A stretch of DNA of 64,000 bases from the NCBI GenBank assembly GCA_021818505.1, contig JAKADX010000018.1:1-64000 (forward strand). Direction: 5' to 3'. This stretch comes from Pseudomonadota bacterium. GTDB lineage: Bacteria; Pseudomonadota; Alphaproteobacteria; Acetobacterales; Acetobacteraceae. Made by a program: the position numbers and the translations under genes. This document shows, one piece after another, positions 42,153-51,830 of the stretch. Below the pieces are notes generated by a model. That model saw only the letters and a program-made list of their open reading frames with translations. It did not search any database and was not told where the DNA came from. Positions within the stretch are counted from its first letter, which is position 1. Every line of letters starts with the position of its first letter.

Positions 42153-42962
42153 TCACACCTCCATCTCCACGCAGACCGGCACGTGGTCCGACCCCACCGG
42201 CCAGTCCCGCGCGTCCTTGAGCACCGTCTGGCTCCGCAGCGCGTCTTTCAGGTCCGGACTGACCCAGACATGGTCCAGCCGCCGCCCGCGGTCGGAGGCG
42301 CGCCAGTCGCGGTTGCGGTAGGACCACCACGTGAACAGCTTCTGGTCCTCCGGCACGAAATGCCGCACCGCGTCGATGAAGCTTGTGCGCTGCCAGGCCA
42401 GCAGCCCCGCCGTCTCGGGCGGCGTGTGGCTGACCACCGTGAGCAACTGCTTGTGGCTCCAGACATCATGCTCCAACGGCGCGATGTTGAGGTCGCCGAC
42501 CAGCACGGTGCGCGCGAGCGGCGGACGGGCGGCGAACCAGTGTGTCGCCTCGGCGACGAAATCGAGCTTGTGGGCGTATTTCGGGTTCTCGATCCGGTCG
42601 GGGACGTCGCCGCCGGCGGGGACGTAGAAATCATGCAGCTCCACCGGGCCGGATTTCACGTCGAGCGTCACCGCGATGTGCCGGCAGTCGCCGCGCGCGC
42701 ACCAGTCGGGCGCGATGTCGAGCGGGGCGAGGGGGATGCGCGAGAGGATGGCGACCCCATTATAGCCCTTCATCCCTCGCCGCGCGACGAACGGATAGCC
42801 GAGCGCCGGCGGCCCCTCGGCCGGGAACAGCTCGTCCGGCACCTTGGTTTCCTGCAGGCAGATCACGTCCGGGTCGAGCGCCTCGGCCAGCCGTGACAGC
42901 AGCGGCAGGCGCAGCCGCAGCGAGTTGATGTTCCAGGTGGCGATGCGCAGCTTCTGGGTCAT
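42153..42962 (-). CDS. xthA: exodeoxyribonuclease III
   Basis: A 269-residue AP endonuclease/3'-5' exonuclease of base excision repair. Catalytic motifs are W-N-I-N-S-L near residue 10, L-Q-E-T-K near residue 36, G-D-L-N-I-A-P near residue 150 and the final S-D-H-V-P-V near residue 258. Length and motifs match bacterial XthA. It is a single-gene unit. Confidence 0.93.
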   Translation of the reverse strand: MTQKLRIATWNINSLRLRLPLLSRLAEALDPDVICLQETKVPDELFPAEGPPALGYPFVARRGMKGYNGVAILSRIPLAPLDIAPDWCARGDCRHIAVTLDVKSGPVELHDFYVPAGGDVPDRIENPKYAHKLDFVAEATHWFAARPPLARTVLVGDLNIAPLEHDVWSHKQLLTVVSHTPPETAGLLAWQRTSFIDAVRHFVPEDQKLFTWWSYRNRDWRASDRGRRLDHVWVSPDLKDALRSQTVLKDARDWPVGSDHVPVCVEMEV

Positions 42963-43060
42963 GCCGGAGCCATGACGAGGCCGCCGCCGCCGCGCAAGCC
43001 CTTGCGCCGTGCGCCCGACCTCGCCATCACGAAGGCCGCACGCAAGGGGGAGATGGCGGG

Positions 43061-44173
43061 ATGAGGCGCAGGGATGTAACGCGGGCGCTGGCTGCGCTCA
43101 CCGTCGCGGCGGCGCTGCCGGCGCGGGCGCAGGACGCGCCGGTGCGGGTCGGGCTGGTCGCGATCCTCTCGGGTCCCAACGCCGCCTACGGCACCGCCAT
43201 CCGCGCCGGGGTGGAGCTGGCGCTGGACCAGGTGAACACGAAAGGCAAGCGCATCGCGCTGACGGTGGCCGATTCCGGGGGCACCAAGGACGGGGCGATC
43301 AACGCCGCGCGCATCCTGATCGGCCGCGACAAGGTCGCCGCCATCATCGGGCCGACGCTGTCCAACGAGATGTTCGCGATGGGGCCGGTCACCAACGGGC
43401 GCGGCATCCCGACCATCGGCACCTCGACCACCGCCAACGGCATCACCGATATCGGCCCCTTTATCTTCCGCACCGCGCTGCCGGAGGCGGACGTGATCCC
43501 GGTGACGATGAAGAAGGCGGTTTCGCGTGGCGTGAAGACGATCGCGCTGATGTATGCGAACGACGACGCCTTCTCGAAATCCGGGTTCGAGGTGATGCAG
43601 TCGGCGGCGACCGCGGCAGGGCTGAAGATTCTCACGACCGAGAGTTTCGGCAGCAAGGATACGGACTTTTCCGCACAGCTCACCAAGATCAAGGCGCTGA
43701 AGCCCGATGCGGTCGGCATTTCCGCGCTTGTCGAGCCGGTGTCGGGCGTGCTGCTGCAGGCGCGGCAACTGGGCTTCGGGACGGAGACACTGTTCATCGG
43801 CGGCAACGGCTCGAACTCGCCCAAGCTTGGCCAGATCGCGGGTGCGGCGGCGGACGGGCTGATCGTCGGCAGCCCGTGGTTCATCGGCAAACCCGATCCG
43901 GCGAATCAGGCGTTCGTCGCGGCGTTCCGCGCCAAGTACAACCGCGACCCGGATCAGTTCGCGGCCCAGGCCTACGACACGCTGTTCATCCTCGCCGCCG
44001 CCATTGCCCATGCCGGCAACGCCGACCCCGAGCGCATCCGCAACGGCCTGCTGCGCACCGATTACACCGGCGTGATGGGGCCGTTCCGCTTCGACGCGAA
44101 GCGCAACCCGGCCTCGGCGGAGGGTGTCGTGGTGCTGGAGATGCACGGCGGCACGTTCCGCATTGCGCCGTAG
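43061..44173 (+). CDS. branched-chain amino acid-type ABC transporter substrate-binding protein
   Basis: A 370-residue periplasmic binding protein of the Peripla_BP_6 type. A twin-Arg-like signal (M-R-R-R-D-V-T-R-A-L-A-A, cleaved near A-R-A-Q) precedes the two-lobed domain with V-G-L-V-A-I-L-S-G-P-N-A-A-Y-G near residue 32. It starts a complete five-gene importer (binding protein, LivH, LivM, LivG, LivF). Ligand identity is uncertain, since this family also takes aromatic acids, urea and amides. Confidence 0.88.
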   Translation: MRRRDVTRALAALTVAAALPARAQDAPVRVGLVAILSGPNAAYGTAIRAGVELALDQVNTKGKRIALTVADSGGTKDGAINAARILIGRDKVAAIIGPTLSNEMFAMGPVTNGRGIPTIGTSTTANGITDIGPFIFRTALPEADVIPVTMKKAVSRGVKTIALMYANDDAFSKSGFEVMQSAATAAGLKILTTESFGSKDTDFSAQLTKIKALKPDAVGISALVEPVSGVLLQARQLGFGTETLFIGGNGSNSPKLGQIAGAAADGLIVGSPWFIGKPDPANQAFVAAFRAKYNRDPDQFAAQAYDTLFILAAAIAHAGNADPERIRNGLLRTDYTGVMGPFRFDAKRNPASAEGVVVLEMHGGTFRIAP

Positions 44174-44200
44174 CAGCGGGCGACGTTGATGCGTGCGGCA

Positions 44201-44305
44201 CCCTCACCCCGGCCCTCTCCCGCAAGCGGGAGAGGGAGAAGCGAGGTGCCTTCCTGCGCTCTCTCCCGCTCGCGGGAGAGGGTGGCGCGCAGCGCCGGGT
44301 GAGGG
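44201..44305. repeat. nested palindromic repeat inside the liv operon
   Basis: Two hairpins lie side by side: CCCTCTCCCGC-AA-GCGGGAGAGGG (44213-44236) and CTCTCCCGC-TC-GCGGGAGAG (44261-44280). Both are enclosed by an outer pair, CCCTCACCC (44201-44209) and GGGTGAGGG (44297-44305). This fits the dispersed palindromic repeats found in many proteobacteria. It ends five bases before the livH start, so it can affect translation or message stability between the binding protein and permease genes. Confidence 0.75.
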
Positions 44306-44309
44306 GGCG

Positions 44310-45188
44310 ATGCTCCCCCAGCAGCTTGTCAACGGCGTGCTGCTCGGCGCGACCTATGCGCTGTTCGCGCTCGGCTTCACGCTCATGTTCGGCGTGCTGC
44401 GCGTCATCAACCTGACCTACGGGTTCTATTTCACCGCCGGAGCGTTCGTGGCGTGGTTCGTGACGCGTGCGGGCGGCGGGCTGTGGCTGGCCTTGCCGGC
44501 GGCGGCGCTGGCCTCGGGTGTCATCGCGGTCGTGGTGGACGCGCTGCTGCTGACGCGGCTGCGGCGGGCGCGGGCGGACGAACTGGCCTCCCTGATGGTC
44601 ACCCTCGGCGCGGTGCTGGCGCTGTATGCCGCGCTGGCCGCGCTGCTCGGCCCGGACATCCGCCGCCTGCCGCCGGCCGTGCTGGGCAACGAGGCGATCT
44701 CGCTCGACGGCGTGCGGGTGACACAGGCGCAACTGCTCATCCTCGGTGCCTCGGTGGTGCTGGCGGGCGGACTGGTGTGGCTGGTGCGGTTTTCCCGCCT
44801 TGGGCTGGCCATTCGCGCGGTCGCCGAAAATCCCGACGCGGCGGGGCTCATGGGCATCGACACCGCCCGCGTGGCGGCGCTGGTGTCGTTTGTCTCCGGC
44901 ACGCTGGCCGGGGCGGGCGGCGTGCTGATCGGGCTCGCCTTCAACGCCATCCACCCGTACATGGGCGAAGCGATGATGCTGCGTGGCTTCGTCGTCGTCA
45001 TCCTCGGCGGGCTGGGCGACATCTTCGGCGCGCTTGTGGCCGGCCTGCTGCTCGGTGTGATCGAGGTGCTGACCGCCGGCTATCTCGCCTCCGGTCTGAA
45101 GGAGGCGGTGGCCTTCGCGATCCTGGTGCTGGTGCTGTGGACGCGCCCCGCCGGCCTGTTCGGCCGCCCGGTCGCGCGGCGCGTGTGA
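44310..45188 (+). CDS. livH: branched-chain amino acid-type ABC transporter permease LivH
   Basis: A 292-residue inner-membrane permease with about eight hydrophobic segments, beginning L-V-N-G-V-L-L-G-A-T-Y-A-L-F-A-L-G and containing the cytoplasmic coupling segment R-A-V-A-E-N-P-D-A-A near residue 170. Its stop overlaps the livM GTG start (GTGA). The upstream palindromic repeat stands where a ribosome-binding site would lie; GAGGGGG just before the ATG is contributed by the repeat. Confidence 0.9.
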   Translation: MLPQQLVNGVLLGATYALFALGFTLMFGVLRVINLTYGFYFTAGAFVAWFVTRAGGGLWLALPAAALASGVIAVVVDALLLTRLRRARADELASLMVTLGAVLALYAALAALLGPDIRRLPPAVLGNEAISLDGVRVTQAQLLILGASVVLAGGLVWLVRFSRLGLAIRAVAENPDAAGLMGIDTARVAALVSFVSGTLAGAGGVLIGLAFNAIHPYMGEAMMLRGFVVVILGGLGDIFGALVAGLLLGVIEVLTAGYLASGLKEAVAFAILVLVLWTRPAGLFGRPVARRV

Positions 45189-46033
45189 GCGTGCCGCCCT
45201 GGCTCTCGGACCTGTTCTGGACTTACCAGAACGTCGTCGTGTCGCTCGGCGTCAACGGGCTGCTCGCGCTGTCGATGTATGTGGTGCTGGCGGCGGGGCA
45301 GCTCTCGCTCGGGCAGGCGGCGTTCATGGGCCTGGGTGCCTATGCCTCCGCGCTGCTGACGCTGCGGCTGCACGCGCCGTTCTGGGCGGTGCTGCCGGCG
45401 GCGATGCTGGTGCCGGTCGCGTTCGCGCTGCTGGTCGGCGGGCCGACGCTGCGGCTCGCCGGCGTGTATCTCGCCATCGCCACGATCGGGCTCGGCGAAG
45501 TGCTGCGCGCCGTCTATCTCAACGTCGATGCACTGGGCGGCGCGCTCGGCCTGTCGGGCATTCCGGAGGCGGCGCCGCTGTGGCTGATCTACGCGCTGCT
45601 GGCCGCGGCGCTGCTGGTGTTCTGGCGGATCGGCCGCAGCCGCGTCGGGCGCGCGATGGAGGCGATGCGCAGCGACGAGACGGCGGCGCTGGCGATGGGC
45701 GTGAACGTGCGCCGCTATCGGCTGGCGACACTGGTCGCCTCGGCGGCGCTGGCGGGTCTGGCCGGCGCGCTGTCGGCGCATTCCACCGACTTCATCGGCC
45801 CAAACGATTACGGGTTCGAGCCGGCGGTAAGCATCCTGTCCTTCGCGCTGCTCGGCGGCATCGGCTCGCCGATTGCGCCGGTCGTGGGCGCGGTGGTGCT
45901 GACGCTGCTGCCGGAGTTGATGCGCGGGTTCGCGGAGCTGCGGCTGATCCTGAACGGCGTGGTGATCGTGCTCGCCGTGCTGTTCCTGCCGCGCGGGCTG
46001 GTGGCGTGGCGGATGCGCAGGCGCGCGGCATGA
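45185..46033 (+). CDS. livM: branched-chain amino acid-type ABC transporter permease LivM
   Basis: A 282-residue permease with many hydrophobic helices and the conserved cytoplasmic segment M-E-A-M-R-S-D-E-T-A-A near residue 157. The GTG at 45185 overlaps the livH stop by four bases and is the only start consistent with operon coupling. It pairs with LivH to form the membrane channel and ends in an ATGA overlap with livG. Confidence 0.9.
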   Translation: MSVPPWLSDLFWTYQNVVVSLGVNGLLALSMYVVLAAGQLSLGQAAFMGLGAYASALLTLRLHAPFWAVLPAAMLVPVAFALLVGGPTLRLAGVYLAIATIGLGEVLRAVYLNVDALGGALGLSGIPEAAPLWLIYALLAAALLVFWRIGRSRVGRAMEAMRSDETAALAMGVNVRRYRLATLVASAALAGLAGALSAHSTDFIGPNDYGFEPAVSILSFALLGGIGSPIAPVVGAVVLTLLPELMRGFAELRLILNGVVIVLAVLFLPRGLVAWRMRRRAA

Positions 46034-46821
46034 CGCTGCTGGCGCTGCGGGGGCTCTCGCGCCGCTATGCCGGGCTGACCGCGGTCGATCGCGTCGATCT
46101 GGATGTGCCGGCGCAGGGCGTTCACGCCGTCATCGGTCCCAACGGTGCGGGCAAGACCACGCTGTTCAACTTGATTTCCGGCCTCGTCGCGCCGAGTGCC
46201 GGCACGATCGCGCTCGACGGGCGCGATGTGACGCGGTTGGCTGCCGATGCGCGGGCGCGGCTGGGACTGGCGCGCACCTTCCAGGCCGTGCGGCTGTTCG
46301 CCGACATGACGGTGCTGGAGAATGCGCTCACCGGCCTGCATCCGCGCCTGCGATCCTCGCTCGCCGCGATCGTGCTGCGCACGCGCGGCTTTCGTCGCGA
46401 GGAGCGCAACGCGGTGGCCCGCGCACGCGACGCGCTCGCGATGGTCGGGCTGGAGCGGCGGGGGGGCGAACGGGCCGCCGCGCTGTCCTATGGCGAGGCG
46501 CGGCGGCTGGAGATCGCGCGCGCGATGGCCGGCGCGCCGCGGCTGCTGCTGCTCGACGAGCCCGCCGCAGGGCTCAATCCGGCCGAGACGGTGACCCTGG
46601 GCACGCTGGTGCGCAGCATCGTGGACGCCGGCACGACGGTGCTGCTGGTCGAGCACGACATGAAATTCGTCATGGGCCTGTCCGACAGCGTGACCGTGCT
46701 GAACTTCGGCCGCCGCATCTTCCACGGCACGCCGGCCGAGGCGCGCGCCGACCCGGCGGTGATCGAGGCCTATCTCGGCGCCAAAGTCGCGGCCCGCCTG
46801 CAAGGCTCCGCGCACGCATGA
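46030..46821 (+). CDS. livG: branched-chain amino acid-type ABC transporter ATP-binding protein LivG
   Basis: A 263-residue ATPase with Walker A G-P-N-G-A-G-K-T-T near residue 36, signature L-S-Y-G-E-A-R-R-L near residue 152, Walker B L-L-L-L-D-E-P-A-A near residue 172 and V-E-H-D-M near residue 205. The S-Y-G-E signature is the usual LivG variant of S-G-G-Q. It is translated in overlap with livM and livF. Confidence 0.92.
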   Translation: MTLLALRGLSRRYAGLTAVDRVDLDVPAQGVHAVIGPNGAGKTTLFNLISGLVAPSAGTIALDGRDVTRLAADARARLGLARTFQAVRLFADMTVLENALTGLHPRLRSSLAAIVLRTRGFRREERNAVARARDALAMVGLERRGGERAAALSYGEARRLEIARAMAGAPRLLLLDEPAAGLNPAETVTLGTLVRSIVDAGTTVLLVEHDMKFVMGLSDSVTVLNFGRRIFHGTPAEARADPAVIEAYLGAKVAARLQGSAHA

Positions 46822-47528
46822 GCGCGCTGGAGGTCAGCGGGCTGTCCGTTGCCTACGGTCCGACCGAGGCGCTGCGCGGCGTCGATTTGCGCGTCGCCGA
46901 GGGCGAGACGGTGTGCCTGCTGGGGGCGAACGGTGCGGGAAAGACGACGACGCTGCGCGCGCTGTCTGGGCAGGTGCGTCCGCGCGCCGGGAGCATCCGC
47001 CTGGACGGCGCCGAAATCACGGGGATGCGTCCGCACCGCATCGCCGCGCTCGGCCTGATCCAGGTGCCGGAGGGGCGGCAGGTATTCGCTGCGCTGACGG
47101 TCGCGGAGAATCTGACGCTGGGGGCATGGACGTTGCGCGACCCGACGGAGGCGGCGCGACGGCGCGAGCGCGTGCTGGCGCGCTTTCCGCGCCTGCGCGA
47201 GCGGCTGGGCCAGGCCGCGGGCGCGCTGTCAGGGGGCGAGCAGCAGATGCTGGCGATCGGCCGCGCGCTGATGGCCGGGCCGAAACTGCTGCTGCTGGAC
47301 GAGCCGAGCATGGGTCTCGCGCCGCGCATCGTGGAAGAGATTTTCGCTGTGATCGCCGAACTCAAGGCGGACGGCGTGACGCTGCTGCTGGTCGAACAGA
47401 ACGCCTCGGCGGCGCTGGAGGTGTCCGACCGCGCCTATGTCCTGGAGCACGGCCGCATCACGCTATCGGGCCCGGCATGGAAAGTGGCGAGCGATCCGGC
47501 AGTGGTGGCGGCGTATCTGGGGGGATAA
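46818..47528 (+). CDS. livF: branched-chain amino acid-type ABC transporter ATP-binding protein LivF
   Basis: A 236-residue ATPase with Walker A G-A-N-G-A-G-K-T-T near residue 36, signature L-S-G-G-E-Q-Q-M near residue 136, Walker B L-L-L-L-D-E-P-S-M and V-E-Q-N-A near residue 193. The final gene of the operon. No clear terminator follows in the 95 bases before the next, convergent, gene. Confidence 0.92.
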   Translation: MSALEVSGLSVAYGPTEALRGVDLRVAEGETVCLLGANGAGKTTTLRALSGQVRPRAGSIRLDGAEITGMRPHRIAALGLIQVPEGRQVFAALTVAENLTLGAWTLRDPTEAARRRERVLARFPRLRERLGQAAGALSGGEQQMLAIGRALMAGPKLLLLDEPSMGLAPRIVEEIFAVIAELKADGVTLLLVEQNASAALEVSDRAYVLEHGRITLSGPAWKVASDPAVVAAYLGG

Positions 47529-47623
47529 GGGGCGGAGAGAGACCGTTTGTCGAAACCATGCACGCTCGTCACGACCATTGGTCAGGATCGTGACGACACG
47601 TCAGGCACCGGCAGCGCACGACG

Positions 47624-47836
47624 CTACGCCGCCGGCCACCATCGTCGCAGCGCAACCAGCGCCCAGATCGCCTCCACGACGCCGAATGGCCACGCCCCTT
47701 GCAGGAAGCCGTAGGCCGAGCCGAGCGCGCAGGCGCCCGCGAAGCCCAGGATGAACCAGCGGCTGCGCTGTTCCAGCGCGTAGCAGACCAGCATCGCCGT
47801 GACCGCGAACAGGCCGAACGCCGTCAGCGCGTCCAT
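47624..47836 (-). CDS. small membrane protein of unknown function
   Basis: A 70-residue protein with two to three hydrophobic segments (A-F-G-L-F-A-V-T-A-M-L-V-C-Y-A-L and W-F-I-L-G-F-A-G-A-C-A-L-G-S-A-Y-G-F-L). It is on the same strand and just downstream of cobT. No family is recognised with certainty. Composition and placement are coherent with a real gene. Confidence 0.6.
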   Translation of the reverse strand: MDALTAFGLFAVTAMLVCYALEQRSRWFILGFAGACALGSAYGFLQGAWPFGVVEAIWALVALRRWWPAA

Positions 47837-47856
47837 CGCAGCGGGGGGCCCCGCGG

Positions 47857-49734
47857 CTATGCCACCAGCGGCGCCCGCTCCGCCGCCGCGCGGGCCCAGG
47901 CCAGGGCCTCATCCTCATCGAACAGTTCGGTCAGCTTCTTCATCATCGTGCCGCCGAGTTCCTCGGCATCGACGATGGTGACGGCGCGGCGGTAGTAGCG
48001 CGTCACGTCGTGGCCGATGCCGATCGCGATCAGCTCCACCGTGTCGCGCGCTTCGATGTCCCGGATCACCTCGCGCAGGTGTCGCTCCAGATAGTTGCCG
48101 GGATTGACCGACAGCGTGCTGTCATCGACCGGCGCGCCGTCGGAGATCACCATCAGGATGCGCCGGTTCTCCGGCCGCACCAGCAGGCGCCGGTACGCCC
48201 ACAGCAGCGCCTCGCCGTCGATGTTCTCCTTGAGCAGCCCCTCGCGCAGCATCAGGCCGAGATTCTTGCGCGCGCGCCGCCACGGCGCGTCGGCGGCCTT
48301 GTAGATGATGTGGCGCAGGTCGTTCAGCCGGCCGGGATTGCGCGGCTTGCCGTCGGCGACCCAACGTTCGCGCGACTGCCCGCCCTTCCACGCGCGGGTG
48401 GTGAAGCCGAGCACCTCGACCTTGACCGCGCAGCGTTCCAGCGTGCGTGCCAGGATGTCGCCGCACATCGCCGCGACCGTGATCGGCCGCCCGCGCATGG
48501 AGCCGGAATTGTCGATCAGCAGCGTGACGACGGTGTCGCGGAATTCGGTGTCGCGTTCGCGCTTGTAGGACAGCGCCTGCAAGGGATTGACCACCACGCG
48601 CGCCAGCCTGCCCGCGTCCAGCAGTCCTTCCTCAAGGTCGAAATCCCACGCGCGCTGCTGCTGCGCGAGCAGCCGCCGTTGCAGGCGGTTGGCGAGTTTC
48701 GCGACCACGCCTTGCAGGTGCTGCAACTGCTGGTCGAGCTGCTGGCGCAACCGCGTCAGTTCGTCGGCATCGACCAGATCCTCGGCGGCGATCTCCTCGT
48801 CGAAGCTGCGGGTATAGGCGCGATATCCCGACTCGGCGTCGCCCGTCGGCTTGTCGCGGCGCGGCTGCGGGCCGCTCGGCTGGTCCTCGCCCTGCGCCGC
48901 GCCTGCTTCGTCTTCCGTGCCCTCGCTCTCGTCCTCGGCGGCGGACTCGCCTTCCATCTCCTCGGGCTGCGCGCCGAGCGTGCTCTCGGTCTCGCTGCTG
49001 CTGTCGCCCTTGCTTTCCTGGTCGGCGTCCTGTGGTCCGGACTGGTCGGCACCGGCCTCGTTCTGGTCGCCCTGCTCCGGTTCGGCATCCGCTTCTGCCT
49101 CGGCCAGGTCCAGCGCGGCCAGCAGCCTGCGCGCGGCGCGGGCGAACGCCGCCTGGTTGTCCTGCGCCCGTGCCATCTCGTCGAGCGCGCTCTCCGCCGA
49201 CTCGCCCAGCGTGTCGCGCCACTGGTCGAGCACGCGAGCGGCCGCCTCCGGCGCGTGTTCGCCGGACATGCGTTCGCGTGCCAGCAGCGACAACGCCGCC
49301 GCCACCGGCAACTGCTCGCGCTTCGTCATGCGGTCGTAGCCTTCGACCTCGCAAGTTTCCGCCAGATGCGCGCGCAAATTGGCGGCAACGCCCGCCATGT
49401 GGCGCGCGCCGACCACTTCCACCCGCGCCTGCTCCAGAGCGTCATAGGCGTCGCGCGCGTCGCGCGCCGCCGGCATCCGGGCGGCATGGACGGCGTCGTC
49501 GTGATGGCGCAGGCGCAACGCGAGGCTGTCGGCCACGCCGCGCAGCCGCGCCATCTCGGCCGGCGGCAGCGAGCGCGTGGGCAGCGGCAGGCGCGCTCGC
49601 TTGCCGCTCAGTCCCGAGGGGCCGGGCTGGAACGCCACCTGCACCTCGTTGCTCTGCGCCATCGCGCGCACCGCGCCGGCGGTGGCACGCTTGAATTCTT
49701 CGGTGCGGGGGCTGTCTTTGGCCGGAGTTGCCAT
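47857..49734 (-). CDS. cobT: cobaltochelatase subunit CobT
   Basis: A 625-residue subunit of the aerobic cobaltochelatase that inserts cobalt into hydrogenobyrinic acid a,c-diamide with CobN and CobS. An N-terminal helical domain is followed by a highly acidic linker (about residues 205-300) and a C-terminal von Willebrand A domain whose metal site reads L-L-I-D-N-S-G-S-M near residue 412. The start at 49734 matches the family; an ATG at 49839 would overlap cobS. It follows cobS by eight bases. CobN is not in the window. Confidence 0.92.
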   Translation of the reverse strand: MATPAKDSPRTEEFKRATAGAVRAMAQSNEVQVAFQPGPSGLSGKRARLPLPTRSLPPAEMARLRGVADSLALRLRHHDDAVHAARMPAARDARDAYDALEQARVEVVGARHMAGVAANLRAHLAETCEVEGYDRMTKREQLPVAAALSLLARERMSGEHAPEAAARVLDQWRDTLGESAESALDEMARAQDNQAAFARAARRLLAALDLAEAEADAEPEQGDQNEAGADQSGPQDADQESKGDSSSETESTLGAQPEEMEGESAAEDESEGTEDEAGAAQGEDQPSGPQPRRDKPTGDAESGYRAYTRSFDEEIAAEDLVDADELTRLRQQLDQQLQHLQGVVAKLANRLQRRLLAQQQRAWDFDLEEGLLDAGRLARVVVNPLQALSYKRERDTEFRDTVVTLLIDNSGSMRGRPITVAAMCGDILARTLERCAVKVEVLGFTTRAWKGGQSRERWVADGKPRNPGRLNDLRHIIYKAADAPWRRARKNLGLMLREGLLKENIDGEALLWAYRRLLVRPENRRILMVISDGAPVDDSTLSVNPGNYLERHLREVIRDIEARDTVELIAIGIGHDVTRYYRRAVTIVDAEELGGTMMKKLTELFDEDEALAWARAAAERAPLVA

Positions 49735-49742
49735 CGCTGCCG

Positions 49743-50759
49743 TTACGCGATCTTCCGCATCAGCGCGCCGGTCGGGATCTCCTCGTTGAAGCAGCGCTGG
49801 TAGTATTCGGCGACCGTGGCACGTTCCGCCTCGTCGCACTTGTTGAGGAACGTCAGGCGGAAGGCAAAGCCCACGTCGCCGAAGATGCGTGCGTTCTCCG
49901 CCCAGGTGATGACGGTGCGCGGCGACATCACGGTGGAGATATCGCCGTTGATGAAGCCGGCGCGCGTCAGGTCGGCCAGCGCCACCATGCTCTCGATGCG
50001 CTTCTTGGCCGCCTTGTCGTTCGCATCGATGCCGAGCTTGGACATCACGATCTCGGTTTCCTGACCGTGCGGCAGGTAGTTCAGGGTGGCGACGATGTTC
50101 CAGCGGTCCATCTGGCCCTGGTTGATCTGCTGCGTGCCGTGATAGAGGCCCGTGGTGTCGCCCAGCCCGACCGTGTTCGAGGTGGAGAACAGCCGGAACG
50201 CGGGATGCGGGCGGATCACGCGGTTCTGGTCGAGCAGCGTCAGCTTGCCCTCGACCTCCAGCACGCGCTGGATGACGAACATCACGTCGGGCCGGCCGGC
50301 GTCATACTCGTCGAACACCAGCGCGCAGGGATGCTGCAACGCCCAGGGCAGCAGCCCCTCGCGGAATTCCGTGACCTGCTTGCCGTCCTTCAGCACGATC
50401 GCATCCTTGCCGATCAGGTCGATACGACTGATGTGGCTGTCGAGATTGACGCGCACGCAGGGCCAGTTCAGCCGCGCCGCGACCTGCTCGATATGCGTCG
50501 ATTTGCCGGTGCCGTGATACCCCTGGATCATCACGCGGCGGTTGAAGGCAAATCCGGCCAGGATCGCCAGCGTGGTCTCGCGGTCGAAGCGGTAGGCGGG
50601 GTCGATGTCGGGGACGTGCTCGGTCCGTTCGGAGAATGCCGGCACTTGCATGTCGGTCTGCACGCCGAACGCCTCGCGGGCATCGACGGTGGTGTCGGGC
50701 ACGTTGATCGCCGAGGTCGGCACGGCGCGGCTGTCGGGCACGGCGGCAAGCTTGTTCAT
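49743..50759 (-). CDS. cobS: cobaltochelatase subunit CobS
   Basis: A 338-residue AAA+ ATPase that forms a chaperone-like ring with CobT. Walker A is G-Y-H-G-T-G-K-S-T near residue 86, and Walker B A-L-V-F-D-E-Y-D near residue 148. Conservation is high throughout. It is the first of the two cobaltochelatase genes on this strand, with a J-domain gene upstream on the same strand. Confidence 0.94.
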   Translation of the reverse strand: MNKLAAVPDSRAVPTSAINVPDTTVDAREAFGVQTDMQVPAFSERTEHVPDIDPAYRFDRETTLAILAGFAFNRRVMIQGYHGTGKSTHIEQVAARLNWPCVRVNLDSHISRIDLIGKDAIVLKDGKQVTEFREGLLPWALQHPCALVFDEYDAGRPDVMFVIQRVLEVEGKLTLLDQNRVIRPHPAFRLFSTSNTVGLGDTTGLYHGTQQINQGQMDRWNIVATLNYLPHGQETEIVMSKLGIDANDKAAKKRIESMVALADLTRAGFINGDISTVMSPRTVITWAENARIFGDVGFAFRLTFLNKCDEAERATVAEYYQRCFNEEIPTGALMRKIA

Positions 50760-50854
50760 AGGCCGGAAGTCCTGTGGTTCGCCGGGGCGCAGATTACGCC
50801 CCGGTCGCGGTCATGGGTAGGTAAGCCGACGCAGCGCAGGTCGGCGGCGGCGCG

Positions 50855-51457
50855 TCAGCCGGCTGCGGCGAGCGGCGGCGCGTGCGCAAGCCGTCCACGC
50901 AGCGTCGCATAGGCGAGGTTGATCGTCTTCAGCCGCTCCTCGGCCGCCCGGTCGCCGTTATTGGCGTCCGGGTGGTGCTGCTTGGCGAGCTGCTTATAGC
51001 GGGTCTTGAGGTCGGCCATCGTCACCGGCCAGACGAGCCCCAGGGTCGCCAGCGGCTCGCGCAATTCCGCCGGCGCGGCCGTCTCGGCCTGGCGTTCCCG
51101 CTCCCGCCGGCGCTTTTCGCCCAGCCCGGCATTGAGCACGTGCAGCGGGTCGCGGCGGATCGCCTCGTCCAGCCGCGCGCCGAGGTGGCCGAGCGGCCAG
51201 GTCGGGCGCTGCCAGTGCGTGTCGGCGCGCATCTCCGCCTCGATCTGCGCGGGGGTCATGCCCTTGTAGAAATCCCAGGCAGCGTTGTAGCCGCGCACGT
51301 GTTCCAGGCAGAACCACCAGTACTCGCGCAGCGAGTGGCGGGATTTCGGTGCCCGGTACTCGCCGGCCGCTCCGCACCCGGGAACGTCGCAGCACCGGCC
51401 CGGCGCGTCCGGGTCCGGCGCGTAGGCCCGGGGTCGCGGCGGCGTACGGCGGTTCAT
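50855..51457 (-). CDS. J-domain (DnaJ-like) protein with C-terminal J domain
   Basis: A 200-residue protein. The N-terminal part has a Cys/His cluster (C-C-D-V-P-G-C-G, F-C-L-E-H) and the C-terminal part a J domain (residues of about 140-195) with H-H-P-D-A-N-N-G containing the HPD motif needed to stimulate Hsp70. This inverted layout is common next to cobST in alphaproteobacteria. The client is unknown. Confidence 0.85.
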   Translation of the reverse strand: MNRRTPPRPRAYAPDPDAPGRCCDVPGCGAAGEYRAPKSRHSLREYWWFCLEHVRGYNAAWDFYKGMTPAQIEAEMRADTHWQRPTWPLGHLGARLDEAIRRDPLHVLNAGLGEKRRRERERQAETAAPAELREPLATLGLVWPVTMADLKTRYKQLAKQHHPDANNGDRAAEERLKTINLAYATLRGRLAHAPPLAAAG

Positions 51458-51524
51458 CGTGCCCGATATGTGCGGCCTCCCGACCCGTTTGCAAAGGGGG
51501 ATTCGCCGGCGTCATAAGGGGGTC

Positions 51525-51830
51525 ATGACCCAGGACCGCGCCGATCGCATTGCCGCCTTGCTGACCGCCCGTTTCGCGCCCACGGTGCTGCGCATCACTG
51601 ACGACAGCGCCCGTCACGCCGGCCATGCCGGGGCCGCGCCCGGTGGGCAGACCCACTATTCGGTGCTGCTGGTCTCCGATGCCTTCCGCGGCATGAACCG
51701 CGTCGTCCGCTCGCGTGCCGTGCATGAGGCGCTGGCCGCCGAGTTCGCCGGCGGGCTGCACGCCCTGGCGCTGACCCTGCGCACGCCGGAGGAGGCTCAG
51801 TCCGCCGCCACGGGCGCCGCGCCAGTGTAG
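51525..51830 (+). CDS. bolA: BolA-family protein
   Basis: A 101-residue BolA-fold protein with the conserved R-I-A-A-L-L, V-L-L-V-S-D-A-F-R-G-M and S-R-A-V-H-E-A-L segments. BolA proteins pair with monothiol glutaredoxins in iron-sulfur handling and stress response. The start at 51525 follows AAGGGGG. Its 3' end overlaps the convergent DUF2889 gene by 34 bases. Confidence 0.85.
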   Translation: MTQDRADRIAALLTARFAPTVLRITDDSARHAGHAGAAPGGQTHYSVLLVSDAFRGMNRVVRSRAVHEALAAEFAGGLHALALTLRTPEEAQSAATGAAPV

